64,000 nucleotides of DNA from Reyranella sp. (GCA_019750135.1 JAIEOV010000011.1:1-64000); one strand, 5' to 3'. Shown: positions 49,357 through 58,781, numbered from the stretch's first letter. The notes: generated from the sequence alone by a model not told the origin. Numbers and translations are program-made.

Positions 49357-50391
49357 ATGGACTTGTCTCGTTTTCCGCGCCGCCGCTACACCCACGCTCC
49401 TACGCCCATCGAGCCACTTCCGCATTTCACCAAGGCCCTGGCGGCAACCTGCCCCGGCGGCGTCGGTCCGGAGATCTGGATCAAGCGCGACGACCTGCTG
49501 GGCCTGTTCCCCGGCGGCAACAAGACCCGCAAGCTCGAGTTTCTCGCTGCGGACGCGCTGGCCCAGGGGTGCGACACCCTGATCACCTGCGGCGCGCCGC
49601 AGTCCAACCATTGCCGCATCACGCTGTCTGCAGCGATCAAGGAGGGCCTGAAGTGCCGCTTCGTGATCGAGGAGCGCGTGCCCGGCAGCTACAAGAAAGA
49701 GGCGGGCGGCAATAATTTCATGTTCGAGCTGATGGGCGTCGAGGCCATCACCGTCGTTCCCGGCGGCTCGGACATGGGCGCCGCCATGTCGAAGGTCGCG
49801 CAGGAGCTCGCCTCGCTCGGCCGCAAGGGCTACGTCATCCCGGGCGGCGGCTCGAACGCCATCGGCGGTTTGGGTTATGTCGCCTGCGTCCAGGAGATGG
49901 AGCAGCAGTGGGCTGACATGGGCCTGGCGCTCGACGCCGTCGTCGTCGGCTCGGGCAGCTCGGGGACCCATGGGGGCATGGTCGCGGGCTTCTTCGGCAA
50001 CCACATCAAGATCCCGCTGATCGGCATCGGCGTCAGCCGCGATCCCGCCGACCAGGAGCCGCTGGTCTACAAGGAGGCGCAGGCCGTCGCCGACCTTTTA
50101 GGTATCGGCAAGGTGCCGCGCGACATGGTGAAGAGCATCGGTGGCTTCTGGCAGCCGAAGTACTCGGTGCCCAACGCCGCGATGGTCGAGGCCGTGCAGC
50201 TGCTGGCGCGCACCGAAGGCATTCTGCTCGATCCGGTCTACACCGGAAAGATCATGGCCGGCCTCATCGGGCTGGCGCGCAAGGGTCACTTCAAGCCCAA
50301 TGCCAAGGTGCTCTTCATGCACACCGGCGGCCTGCCGTCGCTGCACGTCTATGAAGACGTGGTGCTCGGCCGCACCGTACTGACGAACTAG
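49357..50391 (+). CDS. D-cysteine desulfhydrase / ACC-deaminase family PLP enzyme
   Basis: A 344-residue fold-type II PLP enzyme. The PLP lysine is about residue 56 in FPGGNKTRKLEFL; CGAPQSNHCRITLSAA and PGGGSNAIGGLGYVACVQE follow, and VVVGSGSSGTHGGMVAG holds the phosphate loop. Members cleave D-cysteine to pyruvate, sulfide and ammonia, or L-cysteate to pyruvate and sulfite, or act as ACC deaminase. The sequence alone does not separate desulfhydrase from cysteate lyase. No ribosome site is strong. The enzyme is monocistronic. Confidence 0.9.
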   Translation: MDLSRFPRRRYTHAPTPIEPLPHFTKALAATCPGGVGPEIWIKRDDLLGLFPGGNKTRKLEFLAADALAQGCDTLITCGAPQSNHCRITLSAAIKEGLKCRFVIEERVPGSYKKEAGGNNFMFELMGVEAITVVPGGSDMGAAMSKVAQELASLGRKGYVIPGGGSNAIGGLGYVACVQEMEQQWADMGLALDAVVVGSGSSGTHGGMVAGFFGNHIKIPLIGIGVSRDPADQEPLVYKEAQAVADLLGIGKVPRDMVKSIGGFWQPKYSVPNAAMVEAVQLLARTEGILLDPVYTGKIMAGLIGLARKGHFKPNAKVLFMHTGGLPSLHVYEDVVLGRTVLTN

Positions 50392-50649
50392 GGACTCTGC
50401 ACAGTGATTATGACGGCCCATCGACCTCGATCCGACGCGGGTGACAGCATTGCCTGCACATCGGTCGAAGGACTCGAGGTGTGGTATGATGGTGGCGGAG
50501 ACGTCCAGATATGGGGTCTCCTGGAGCCTCAAAAATCGCAATAAAAGAACCCGGCATCGCCAGCAAAATTCACGCGACCGGCTCGAGCCAAGGGACGCGA
50601 AATATCGTCTCTCTGGCATTCAGCCCATCAGAACCACTGTGCAGAGCGA
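50392..50649. other. Unassigned intergenic stretch
   Basis: About 260 bases between the convergent desulfhydrase and aminopeptidase genes. It is distinctly less GC-rich, with A-rich runs (CAAAAATCGCAATAAAAGAA). I see no gene, repeat or hairpin worth naming. Confidence 0.4.
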
Positions 50650-52659
50650 CTAGATCGCGCGCGTCGCCTCGACGAGCCACGCCTTCGTCGCGTCGTCGAC
50701 CTGCGGCGCCACGGTCTCGCGCACACGGCGGTGATAGTCGTTCAGCCACTGCCGCTCGGGCTCGGTGAGCAGGCCGGGCTCGACGCACGCAAGATCGATC
50801 GGCGCAAGCGTAAGCGTCTCGAACTCGAGATAGCGTCGGTCGGCGCCTTCGATCTTGGCTTCGCGCACGGCGACCAGGTTCTCGATGCGGATGCCGTAGG
50901 CGTCGGTCTTGTAGTAGCCGGGCTCGTTGCTGACGATCATGCCGGGCTGCAGGGCGACATTGTTCGGCATCTTGGAAATGCGATGCGGCCCCTCGTGCAC
51001 CGAGAGATAAGCGCCGACGCCGTGGCCGGTGCCGTGGTCGTAGTCGAGGCCGGCCTGCCACAGCGCATAGCGCGCCAAGGCATCGAGCTGCGAGCCCGTC
51101 GTGCCGGCGGGAAAGCGCGCCATGGCGAGCGCGATATGGCCCTTGAGCACGCGCGTGAAGCGGTCGCGCATCTCGGGGCTCGGCGTGCCGATCGCCACGG
51201 TGCGGGTGATGTCGGTCGTGCCGTCGCGATACTGGCCGCCTGAATCCACCAGGTAGAGACTGCCCGTCTCGAGCGTACGCTCGGTCGCCTCGGAGGCGTG
51301 ATAGTGCACGATGGCGCCGTTGGGCCCGGCGCCGGAGATCGTGTCGAAGCTCAGGTCGCGCAGCTTGCCGGTTTCCTGGCGCAGCGCCTGCAGGCGGTCC
51401 GACACCTCGATCTCGCGCAGCTTGCCGGCCTTCGATTCGCGTCCCAGCCAGCCCAGGAAGCGGCTGACCGCGGCGCCGTCGCGGCGATGGGCGTTGCGGA
51501 TGCCGTCCATCTCGACGGCGTTCTTGCAGGCCTTGGGTAGCGCCACCGGATCGGCATCGCGCACCATCGTGACGCCGGCGCCCTGCAGGCGGTTGGCCGC
51601 CCAGATCGGCGCCGTCGTCGTCTCGATCAGAACCTTCTTGTTCACCTTGCCCAGCGTCTCCAGGGCCGCACCGAGCTCGTCGGTCGGCGCCAACGTCACG
51701 GCGTTGCCCAGCCAGGCCAGCGTACGGTCGGGCACCTTGCGGCGATCCATATAGAGATCGACATGGCCGTCGCTGTGCAGCAAGGCGAAGCCCAGTGCGA
51801 ACGGCGTGCGCGGTACGTCGCCGCCGCGCACGTTCAGCAGCCAGGCAATCGAGTCCGGCTGGGTGATCAACGCCACGTCCGCGCCCCTTGCCTTCACGGT
51901 GCCGGCGATGCGCGCGCGCTTGGCGTCGCTGCTCTCGCCTGCGAATTCGTCGGGATGCGGCAGGACCGGGGCGAGCGGCGCCGGCGGACGGTCGCGCCAC
52001 ACGGAGTCGATGGGATTGGAATCGACCGGCACGAAATCGCCGCCGGCGCGCTGGCAGGCGCGGGCGAAGCGATCGTGGCCGTCGACCGTCACCAGCCAGG
52101 GATCGAAACCGAGCTTGCCACCCTTGGGCAGGTTCTCGGCGATCCAGGTCTCGGGCGATTCCTCCGGGATCTGGTGCGGCACGAAGGCGTCGGTGTCGAC
52201 CTGGGCGCGCACCGCCAAGGTGTAGCGGCCGTCGATGAAGATCGCCGCGCGATCGGCCAGCGCGATGGCGAGGCCGGCCGAGCCGCGGAAGCCGGTGAGC
52301 CAGGCCAGCCGCTGCGAGCGTCGCGGCACGTACTCGCCCTGATGCTCGTCGGCGCGCGGCACGACGAAGCCATCGAGGCCGCGTTGCCTCAGTTCAGCGC
52401 GCAGCGCGGCCAAGCGGGAGGTCGGCGCCGGCGAGGCGCCCAGCCCGTCATCGGCCTGCAACAGCTCCTCGCGCCAGGCTTTCAACGCCCGGGTGAGCTC
52501 GGCGTCTGCACCGGGATCGACCAGTTCGACCCATTCGGGGCCGGCCAAGCCTTCGGGGGCTGCGGCGACACCGCGCATGAGGGAATCGAGGGCCGATGGG
52601 TCAGGATTGCGACCGCGTTGGCGCAACAGGTGAAGGACGTCGTCTGGGGCGGAACTCAT
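50650..52659 (-). CDS. Aminopeptidase P family protein (Xaa-Pro aminopeptidase, M24B)
   Basis: A 669-residue metallopeptidase that removes N-terminal residues before proline. The catalytic half has five metal ligands: Asp in LVDSGGQYRDG, Asp in GTTDITRTV, His in GTGHGVGAYLSVHEGP, Glu in SNEPGYYKTD and Glu in GIRIENLV. Two N-terminal creatinase-type domains precede it. The first 70 residues are an additional extension of the usual roughly 600-residue form. I chose ATG 52659 because the in-frame upstream ATG adds sequence with no homology. Probably cytoplasmic. Confidence 0.93.
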   Translation of the reverse strand: MSSAPDDVLHLLRQRGRNPDPSALDSLMRGVAAAPEGLAGPEWVELVDPGADAELTRALKAWREELLQADDGLGASPAPTSRLAALRAELRQRGLDGFVVPRADEHQGEYVPRRSQRLAWLTGFRGSAGLAIALADRAAIFIDGRYTLAVRAQVDTDAFVPHQIPEESPETWIAENLPKGGKLGFDPWLVTVDGHDRFARACQRAGGDFVPVDSNPIDSVWRDRPPAPLAPVLPHPDEFAGESSDAKRARIAGTVKARGADVALITQPDSIAWLLNVRGGDVPRTPFALGFALLHSDGHVDLYMDRRKVPDRTLAWLGNAVTLAPTDELGAALETLGKVNKKVLIETTTAPIWAANRLQGAGVTMVRDADPVALPKACKNAVEMDGIRNAHRRDGAAVSRFLGWLGRESKAGKLREIEVSDRLQALRQETGKLRDLSFDTISGAGPNGAIVHYHASEATERTLETGSLYLVDSGGQYRDGTTDITRTVAIGTPSPEMRDRFTRVLKGHIALAMARFPAGTTGSQLDALARYALWQAGLDYDHGTGHGVGAYLSVHEGPHRISKMPNNVALQPGMIVSNEPGYYKTDAYGIRIENLVAVREAKIEGADRRYLEFETLTLAPIDLACVEPGLLTEPERQWLNDYHRRVRETVAPQVDDATKAWLVEATRAI

Positions 52660-52786
52660 GGCGCGGGACCCTACGCGGCGGGGTTGGGGGAGGCAATCCG
52701 CGCAATTTTCGTTCTCTCGCGACTGCGAAATGCGCAATCGGACAGCACTATGCGTGCAATGCATATCAGTCGTTCCAAGCCTTCAC

Positions 52787-52814
52787 TTATTGTTGGAACT
52801 CAAGGCTCTATATT
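52787..52814 (+). promoter_or_regulatory. Candidate sigma-70 promoter upstream of DUF1127 gene
   Basis: TTATTG (52787-52792) and TATATT (52809-52814) are separated by 16 bases and lie about 50 bases before the DUF1127 start, within an unusually AT-rich stretch. They are decent matches to -35 and -10 boxes. Unproven. Confidence 0.35.
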
Positions 52815-52865
52815 TGCTCTGTGCAGCGCAACATCGACTACCGCGATGCACAAAAGGAGCAGACC

Positions 52866-53279
52866 ATGATGACCCAGCCGATCCAGATGTTTGAGAATCT
52901 GACCAGCGAAACTTCGCCGGCGGGGGGAAACGACATTGCCAAGACGACCGCCGCCCTGTCCTTTGAGGAGCGCAAAATGCTCGAGCTGCGCGCGCGCTAC
53001 GCCCGCGCCGAGCTGGTCGCCAACGGCCTGGCCGACGCCCTGCTGTGGCTCGGCCGCCAGTACACCCGCCTGGTCGGCGCGATCAAAGCCGACTTCAAGG
53101 TGCGCGCTGCGGAGAGCCAGCTCTTCCGCATGAGCGACCGCGAGCTCGCCGACATCGGCCTGACCCGCGGCGACATCCACTTCGCGATTCGCGAGTCGGC
53201 GGTGGAAGGCATCGCGCCGGAAATCGCCCACGCTCGCGCCGTCCCGGCCGCGAACGAGAATTTGCGTCGCGTCGCGTAA
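52866..53279 (+). CDS. DUF1127 domain-containing protein
   Basis: A 137-residue protein whose C-terminal half has the DUF1127 signature FRMSDRELADIGLTRGDIHF. Short DUF1127 proteins in rhizobia regulate small-molecule and RNA turnover; this longer form has an N-terminal helical, Ala/Arg-rich region (LELRARYARAELVANGLADA). AGGAG stands six bases before the ATG. A 15-base tandem duplication spans its stop codon, and a terminator follows. Confidence 0.88.
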   Translation: MMTQPIQMFENLTSETSPAGGNDIAKTTAALSFEERKMLELRARYARAELVANGLADALLWLGRQYTRLVGAIKADFKVRAAESQLFRMSDRELADIGLTRGDIHFAIRESAVEGIAPEIAHARAVPAANENLRRVA

Positions 53280-53301
53280 GCATCAGTCGCGTAAGCATCA
53301 G
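53272..53301. repeat. 15-base tandem duplication over a stop codon
   Basis: TCGCGTAAGCATCAG occurs twice head to tail (53272-53286 and 53287-53301). The first copy contains the TAA stop of the DUF1127 gene. Further GCGTAAGC copies follow at about 53313-53328, so the region looks like slippage expansion. Confidence 0.85.
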
Positions 53302-53330
53302 TAACCTCAGTAGCGTAAGCGTAAGCGTAC

Positions 53331-53356
53331 AAAGGGCCGGCGAAAGCCGGCCCTTT
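53331..53356. terminator. Bidirectional intrinsic terminator
   Basis: AAAGGGCCGGC (53331-53341) and GCCGGCCCTTT (53346-53356) form an 11-bp stem with a GAAA loop, then more T. It serves the DUF1127 gene and probably also the convergent DUF1028 gene. Confidence 0.9.
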
Positions 53357-53372
53357 TTCTTTGGCGGCGTGG

Positions 53373-54032
53373 CTACGCCGCTCCCGGCGCCTTGTCGGGA
53401 TCGACGGCGCGCACAACGTAGGTCTCCGCCGCCGGTTGATAGAGTTCCCATAGGAAGCGAAGTTCGACGAGGGGCTGGGCACTTAGATCGACACGCAGAT
53501 CGACGAAGGGAAAGCTGTCGCGATGCACGACCAGGAGTGCCGCGGACTTGAGCTGCTTCGGCTCGCCGCCCGCGGCGTCGCCCGCTTCGATGGCGCGCAT
53601 CAGCCTTTCGGCAAGTGGCTGATCCTCGCCGCCCTCGAAGCTCGCGACCATGGCGTCGACGACGTCGGTGTTGCGCAGGATGTTGCCGGCCGCCGCGCAG
53701 TCACGACCGACCTTGGCTTTCAGGATCGAGGTGATCCTGCCGCCGTTGAAGACGGCTCCCGTGCCGTCTGCGCCGACGACCGCGAGCTGACGCCAGCCCA
53801 GGTTCGGCTCGCTGCGTTCGAGTTCCTCGATCGCCGCCTGCGGCGATGTTCCATCCCTGAGACGGGCAAGGATCCTGGGGCCGAGGCGCGGATTGGTGCG
53901 ATGCTGCGTCAGCACGGCGCCTACGTCCGCTTCAGCCCAGGCGCAACGGCTGCCGACGGCCATGGATGACGTCGTGACGACGCAGCCCAGCATGCCTGTG
54001 CGGGCGCACCGCCCGGCGATCGAGAAAGTCAT
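53373..54032 (-). CDS. DUF1028 domain-containing protein
   Basis: A 219-residue protein matching DUF1028: FSIAGRCARTGMLGCVVTTS at the N-terminus, CAWAEADVGAVLTQHRTNPR and then GRDCAAAGNIL with a typical SVGNILR-like block. DUF1028 proteins are Ntn-hydrolase-like in fold and often lie beside ABC importers and catabolic genes. Function is unknown. Divergent from the LLM monooxygenase gene with 70 bases between. Confidence 0.9.
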   Translation of the reverse strand: MTFSIAGRCARTGMLGCVVTTSSMAVGSRCAWAEADVGAVLTQHRTNPRLGPRILARLRDGTSPQAAIEELERSEPNLGWRQLAVVGADGTGAVFNGGRITSILKAKVGRDCAAAGNILRNTDVVDAMVASFEGGEDQPLAERLMRAIEAGDAAGGEPKQLKSAALLVVHRDSFPFVDLRVDLSAQPLVELRFLWELYQPAAETYVVRAVDPDKAPGAA

Positions 54033-54102
54033 GTCTCCTCCGCTTCAGTCCCGTTGAGCGGACCATGCAAGAAGCGGGCACGGAATTTGCTGCTCCGCGG
54101 CC

Positions 54103-55413
54103 ATGTCGGTAAAGCGCAAGATGCATCTGGTCGCCTACCTGAAGACCGGGCCGACCGCGAGCTATGCCAGCGCCTGGCGCCATCCGTCGGCGCCGTTGCA
54201 CGACATCTGGGACGCTGAGCGCTACGAGAACCTGGCGCGCCTGCTCGAGGAGGCGCGGTTCGATGCCGGCTTCTTCGCGGACGGGCTGGGCCTGCCCGAC
54301 ATTTATAAGAACAGCTTCGCCGACTATGTCGGCCGCGGCGGCCAGCTCAGCCTCATCGACCCGATGACGGTGCTGCCGCTGATGGCTCGCGTGACGCGCC
54401 ATCTCGGGCTCGGCAACACCATATCGACGACCTTCAACCAACCCTATCAGATCGCTCGTAGCCTGGGCTCGCTCGACCTGTTGAGTCGCGGCCGCGCGGC
54501 GTGGAACGTCGTCACTTCGGCGACGGACTACGAGGCGCGCAATTGCGGGATGGACGGCGTGCCGCCGAAGGACGACCGCTACGATCGGGCCGACGACGTG
54601 CTCGAAGCCTGCTTCGCGCTGTGGGATTGCTGGGATCCCGACGCGCTTGTGCTCGACCGCAAGAGCGGCGTGTTCGCCGACGCGAGCAAGATCCGCTACG
54701 CCAACCATGTCGGCCCCTACGTCCGTACGCGCGGGCCGATGTCGATCCCGCGCAGCCCGCAAGGTCGGCCGCTGATCCTGCAGGCCGGCTCTTCACCGCG
54801 CGGCCGCGCGTGCGCGGCGCGTTGGGCCGACATGATCTTCTGCACCACGGCGACCAAGGCCGACGGCATCGCCTTTCGCAGCGACATGCATGCGAGGCTG
54901 GACGCGATCGGGCGTTCGCCGGTCGAGTGTGCCATCCTGCCGACGCTGTCGGTGGTGATTGGCGAGACCGAATCGATCGCCAAGGAGAAGGCGGAGTATC
55001 TCGACAGCCTGATCGATCCCGAGCTGGTGATGGCGTCGTCATCGACCTTGCTCGGCGTCGATCTCAGCCGCATCGAGACGGCGGAAGAGGCCGAAGTCGC
55101 TGCCGGCAATCAGGGCATCGCGGGCTCGCGCGACCGCATGAGCCAGGTGGCCAAGGCCCAGGGCATCAGCTTCGCCCAGGCGGTGCGCAAGCCGCGCGGG
55201 CTGCTGGCCGGCACGCCCGCTATGATCGCCGATGTGATGGAGGACTGGTTCACCAACGGCGCCTGCGACGGCTTCGTCCTGCCGCCGACCGTCTTCCCCG
55301 GCACCTACGAGGAGTTCGGCCGCATGGTGACGCCCGAGCTGCAGCGCCGCGGCCTGCTGCGCCGCGAGTATGCCGGCCGCACCCTGCGCGAGAACCTGGC
55401 CAATCCCGGCTGA
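54103..55413 (+). CDS. LLM-class flavin-dependent monooxygenase (NtaA/SnaA/DszA type)
   Basis: A 436-residue FMNH2-dependent monooxygenase-type protein of the bacterial luciferase superfamily. Family features are KMHLVAYLKTGPTASYASAW at the start, FFADGLGLPDIYKNSFADYV, DPMTVLPLMARVTRHLGLGN, SRGRAAWNVVTS and RPLILQAGSSPRGRACAARW. These define the nitrilotriacetate/dibenzothiophene-sulfone/alkane monooxygenase branch, which needs a separate flavin reductase. None is encoded nearby. It precedes the ABC importer by about 60 bases, so co-transcription is likely. Substrate unknown. Confidence 0.92.
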   Translation: MSVKRKMHLVAYLKTGPTASYASAWRHPSAPLHDIWDAERYENLARLLEEARFDAGFFADGLGLPDIYKNSFADYVGRGGQLSLIDPMTVLPLMARVTRHLGLGNTISTTFNQPYQIARSLGSLDLLSRGRAAWNVVTSATDYEARNCGMDGVPPKDDRYDRADDVLEACFALWDCWDPDALVLDRKSGVFADASKIRYANHVGPYVRTRGPMSIPRSPQGRPLILQAGSSPRGRACAARWADMIFCTTATKADGIAFRSDMHARLDAIGRSPVECAILPTLSVVIGETESIAKEKAEYLDSLIDPELVMASSSTLLGVDLSRIETAEEAEVAAGNQGIAGSRDRMSQVAKAQGISFAQAVRKPRGLLAGTPAMIADVMEDWFTNGACDGFVLPPTVFPGTYEEFGRMVTPELQRRGLLRREYAGRTLRENLANPG

Positions 55414-55473
55414 CGAAGCTGGCACAGGCATTGCTGCGATCCAGTGCAGTCCCAATGCCTCGAGAGGCGCATC

Positions 55474-56973
55474 ATGCCACTTTCCCGCAGGACGCTGATC
55501 GGCTCTTCCCTCGCCGCGGCCGCCATCGTTCGCCCAGTGCAGGCCGCCGCCGGCACCATGCGCATCGGCATCAGCACGTCGCTCAACACCCTCGACCCCA
55601 TGATGGTGACGACGGGCGACGAGTACATCTACGCCAACCTCGTTTTCAACGGCCTGGCGCGCATGCGCGAGGACCTGGTCGTCGAGCCCGACCTGGCCGA
55701 GAGCTGGACCTTCAGCGAAGACCTCAAGCAATGGACATTCCGCCTCCGTCGCGGCGTGAAATTCCACAACGGCGAGGAGATGACGGCCGACGACGTCGTC
55801 GCCTCGTTCCGCCGCCTGCTCGATCCCAACGGCACTTCGCCGGTGCGCAGCCAGTACGAGATGGTCGAGAGCGTCGCCTCGCCCGATGCCGGCACGGTCG
55901 TGTTCCAGCTCAAGATCCCGTATGGCGGCCTGGCCGACATCCTGACCGACCGCCAGGTCAAGATCGTGCCGAGGAGCGCCGTGGGCCAGATGGCGACGCA
56001 GCCGATCGGCACCGGTCCATTCAAGTTCGTGAGCTACACCGCGGGCGACCGCCTCGTGATGGCGCGCCATGACGGCTACTACGAGCAGGGCCTGCCCAAG
56101 CTCGCCGGTGTGGAGCTGCGCATCATCCCAGAGATGAGCGTCAAGATCGCGGCCCTGCAGGCCGGCGACATCGACGTGCTGTGGGACCTGCCGCTCGAGC
56201 AGGTGAAGCCATTGTCGGGGCGCACCGACGTCCGTATCGACAGCGTGCCGACCGCGTCGTGGGACGGCGCCATCCTCAACAACGTCATCCCGCCGTTCAA
56301 CGACAAGCGCGTGCGCCAGGCCTTTCATCTCGCTGTCAACAAGGCCGACGTGGTCGAGTTGACGCTGTTCGGGCAGGGCGTGCCGACGATCAGCCCGATC
56401 CCGCCCAGCCATCCATTCTTCGCCAAGGACGTCGTAATCCCCAAAGCCGACCCCGCCGCTGCGCGCAAGCTCCTGGCCGAGGCCGGCCATCCCAACGGCA
56501 TCAAGCTGCCGATCATCCTGCCGGTCGGCCGGCCGGTGCGCGAGCGCCTGGGCGTCACCCTGCAGCAGCTCGCCAAGGCGGCCGGCTTCGACCTGCAGGT
56601 CCAGCGCCTGCCGTACTCGTCGTTCAACGCCGAGGTCTCGGGCAAGGCGCCGTTATACATCGACGGCTTCTTCGCCCGTCCGACCGTCGATACCAGCCTG
56701 TTCCCCTTCCTGCGCAGCAAGGGCAGCTGGAATGAACGGCTGTGGCACTACAGCAACGAGACCGTCGACCGCGCCCTCGACGCCGCGCGATCGAGTGCCG
56801 ATCCGGCGGTGCAGAAGAAGAACTACATCGACGTGCAAACCGCCCTGGTGGCCGATCCGGCGTCGTTCTTCGCCTATTCGGTCAACTACGCCTGCGCCTA
56901 TCGCAAGTCGGTCGACGGCCTCAAGACCCATCCCATGAAGTGGTTCGACCTGCGCCACGCGACGCTCGGCTAG
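55474..56973 (+). CDS. ABC transporter substrate-binding protein, family 5 (oligopeptide/nickel type)
   Basis: A 499-residue periplasmic binding protein. The N-terminus SRRTLIGSSLAAAAIV is a twin-arginine-like signal peptide. Family-5 blocks are GISTSLNTLDPMMVTTGDEY, LVVEPDLAESWTFSEDLKQW and FHNGEEMTADDVVASFRRLL. Ligand is unknown; dipeptides, opines and aminopolycarboxylates are imported by this family. I chose ATG 55474, after GAGAGG, as it places the signal peptide first. The permease genes follow. Confidence 0.93.
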   Translation: MPLSRRTLIGSSLAAAAIVRPVQAAAGTMRIGISTSLNTLDPMMVTTGDEYIYANLVFNGLARMREDLVVEPDLAESWTFSEDLKQWTFRLRRGVKFHNGEEMTADDVVASFRRLLDPNGTSPVRSQYEMVESVASPDAGTVVFQLKIPYGGLADILTDRQVKIVPRSAVGQMATQPIGTGPFKFVSYTAGDRLVMARHDGYYEQGLPKLAGVELRIIPEMSVKIAALQAGDIDVLWDLPLEQVKPLSGRTDVRIDSVPTASWDGAILNNVIPPFNDKRVRQAFHLAVNKADVVELTLFGQGVPTISPIPPSHPFFAKDVVIPKADPAAARKLLAEAGHPNGIKLPIILPVGRPVRERLGVTLQQLAKAAGFDLQVQRLPYSSFNAEVSGKAPLYIDGFFARPTVDTSLFPFLRSKGSWNERLWHYSNETVDRALDAARSSADPAVQKKNYIDVQTALVADPASFFAYSVNYACAYRKSVDGLKTHPMKWFDLRHATLG

Positions 56974-56976
56974 GCG

Positions 56977-57939
56977 ATGCCGATGGCCGCCTTCATGTTG
57001 CGGCGGCTGCTCGGCCTGGCCGGTGTGCTGCTCGGCATGTCGGTGCTGATCTTCGGCATCATCCATCTCCTGCCGGGCAACGTCGCCTATGCGATCCTGG
57101 GCGAATTCGCGACGCCTGCTGCGGTGGCGCAGCTCGAGGCCAAGCTCGGCCTGAACGACCCGCTCCCCGTGCAGTACTGGCGCTGGCTGAGCGCCATGCT
57201 GCGGGGCGACTTCGGCATGTCGATCGTGATGCAGCGCCCGGCCGGGCCGCTGATCGCCGAGGCGCTGGGCCGTTCGGCCCTGCTGGCTGTCCTCGCCTTC
57301 GGCCTGGTGGCGATGGGTGGTATCGGGCTCGGCCTCTATGCCGCGACGCATCGTGGGCGGGCGTCGGACAAGGTGCTGACCCTGGCGCAGTTCCTCCTGA
57401 TCGCCGTGCCGGAGTTCTTCTGGGCGATCCTCGCCGTCCTGGTCTTCGCCTCCTGGCTGAACCTGCTGCCCGCCACCGGCTATGCACCGCTGAGCGACGG
57501 CGTTGCGAAGTGGGCGGCGCACCTGGTGCTGCCCGTCCTTGTGCTGGCCTTCGGCCTGGTCGCCCACGTCTCGCGGCTGACCCGCTCGTCGATGATCGAG
57601 GTGCTCGACAGCCGCTACGTGCTGGCCGCCAGGGCGCGCGGCCTGGCCGAGCGCAAGGTGCTGTGGCGCCACGCTTTGCCCAACGCGCTGCTGCCCGCCA
57701 TCACCGTGCTGGCGATCGACGCCGGTCTGCTGATCGGCGGCATCGTGGTGGTCGAGACGGTGTTCGCCTATCCCGGCCTCGGCCGCCTGCTGGTCTACGC
57801 CATCGAGCGCCATGACCTGCCGCTGCTGCAGGTCGGCATGATGGTGGTGACCGCGATCTATGCCCTGGCCAACTTCGTCGCCGAGCTGCTGTACGCCGTG
57901 CTGAACCCGCGCATCCGCGTCTCGGGGGCCACGGCATGA
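56977..57939 (+). CDS. ABC transporter permease (DppB type)
   Basis: A 320-residue inner membrane permease with about six hydrophobic segments, with the N-terminal FMLRRLLGLAGVLLGMSVLI block and the EAA-type coupling loop RARGLAERKVLWRHALPNAL. It is of the oligopeptide/dipeptide permease B class. Starts 3 bases after the binding-protein stop and overlaps the next permease by 4 bases. Confidence 0.95.
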   Translation: MPMAAFMLRRLLGLAGVLLGMSVLIFGIIHLLPGNVAYAILGEFATPAAVAQLEAKLGLNDPLPVQYWRWLSAMLRGDFGMSIVMQRPAGPLIAEALGRSALLAVLAFGLVAMGGIGLGLYAATHRGRASDKVLTLAQFLLIAVPEFFWAILAVLVFASWLNLLPATGYAPLSDGVAKWAAHLVLPVLVLAFGLVAHVSRLTRSSMIEVLDSRYVLAARARGLAERKVLWRHALPNALLPAITVLAIDAGLLIGGIVVVETVFAYPGLGRLLVYAIERHDLPLLQVGMMVVTAIYALANFVAELLYAVLNPRIRVSGATA

Positions 57940-58781
57940 CCTTGCTCACCCTGCCGCGTCTGCGCACGCCGTCGACGCTTGTGCTGGGCGGCGCGCTGCT
58001 GGTGCTGATCGGCCTCGCTGCGATCGTCGGCATCTGGTTCACGCCCTACGATCCCACAGCCTTCTCCGTGCGCGAGCGCCTGCAGCCGCCGAGTGCCCTG
58101 CATCCCTTCGGCACCGACGAGTTCGGCCGCGACGTGCTCTCGCGCGTGCTGGCCGGCGCGCATCTGTCGCTGGCGACGGGCTTCGGCGCCATGGTGATCA
58201 GCTTGGCGGCCGGCGTGCCGCTCGGTCTGATCGCGGCCTTCCATCGCGGCGTCACCGAAGAGGTGATCATGCGTTGCATCGACCTCTTGATCGCTCTGCC
58301 GCCGGTGCTGCTCGGCCTGCTGGTGCTCGCCGTAACCCCGCCCAGCCTGGGCAAGACCATTGCCGCCGTCGGCCTGGTCTACGTACCGATCATGGTGCGC
58401 CTGACGCGCGCGGTCGCACTCGGTCTCCTGGAGGAGGATTTCGTGCAGGCGGCGCGAGCGCGCGGCGAGGGAGCGCCGACCATCCTGTGGCACGAGATCC
58501 TGCCCAATGCCTGGCCGCCGATCATCGTCGAGTGCGGCCTGCGCGTGACCTTCGCCATCCTGCTCGGCTCGGCCCTGTCCTTCCTCGGTCTCGGCCCGCA
58601 GCCGCCGGCCAGCGAGTGGGGCCTGATGATCGCTGAGGGCCGCGACTTCCTGCGCCAGGCGCCCTGGGTCTGCCTCGCTCCCGGCCTGTCGCTCTGCGTG
58701 CTCCTGGTCTGCGTCAACCTTGTGGGCGAGGGGCTGCGCGAGCGGCTCGACCCGCAGCTGCGCGGGCGTTCGCATGCTTGA
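57936..58781 (+). CDS. ABC transporter permease (DppC type)
   Basis: A 281-residue permease partner of the preceding gene. The N-terminal helix, HPFGTDEFGRDVLSRVLAGA and the coupling loop ARARGEGAPTILWHEILPNA are typical of the C-type permease. Overlaps both neighbours (4 bases upstream, 8 bases downstream), so expression is coupled. Confidence 0.95.
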   Translation: MTLLTLPRLRTPSTLVLGGALLVLIGLAAIVGIWFTPYDPTAFSVRERLQPPSALHPFGTDEFGRDVLSRVLAGAHLSLATGFGAMVISLAAGVPLGLIAAFHRGVTEEVIMRCIDLLIALPPVLLGLLVLAVTPPSLGKTIAAVGLVYVPIMVRLTRAVALGLLEEDFVQAARARGEGAPTILWHEILPNAWPPIIVECGLRVTFAILLGSALSFLGLGPQPPASEWGLMIAEGRDFLRQAPWVCLAPGLSLCVLLVCVNLVGEGLRERLDPQLRGRSHA

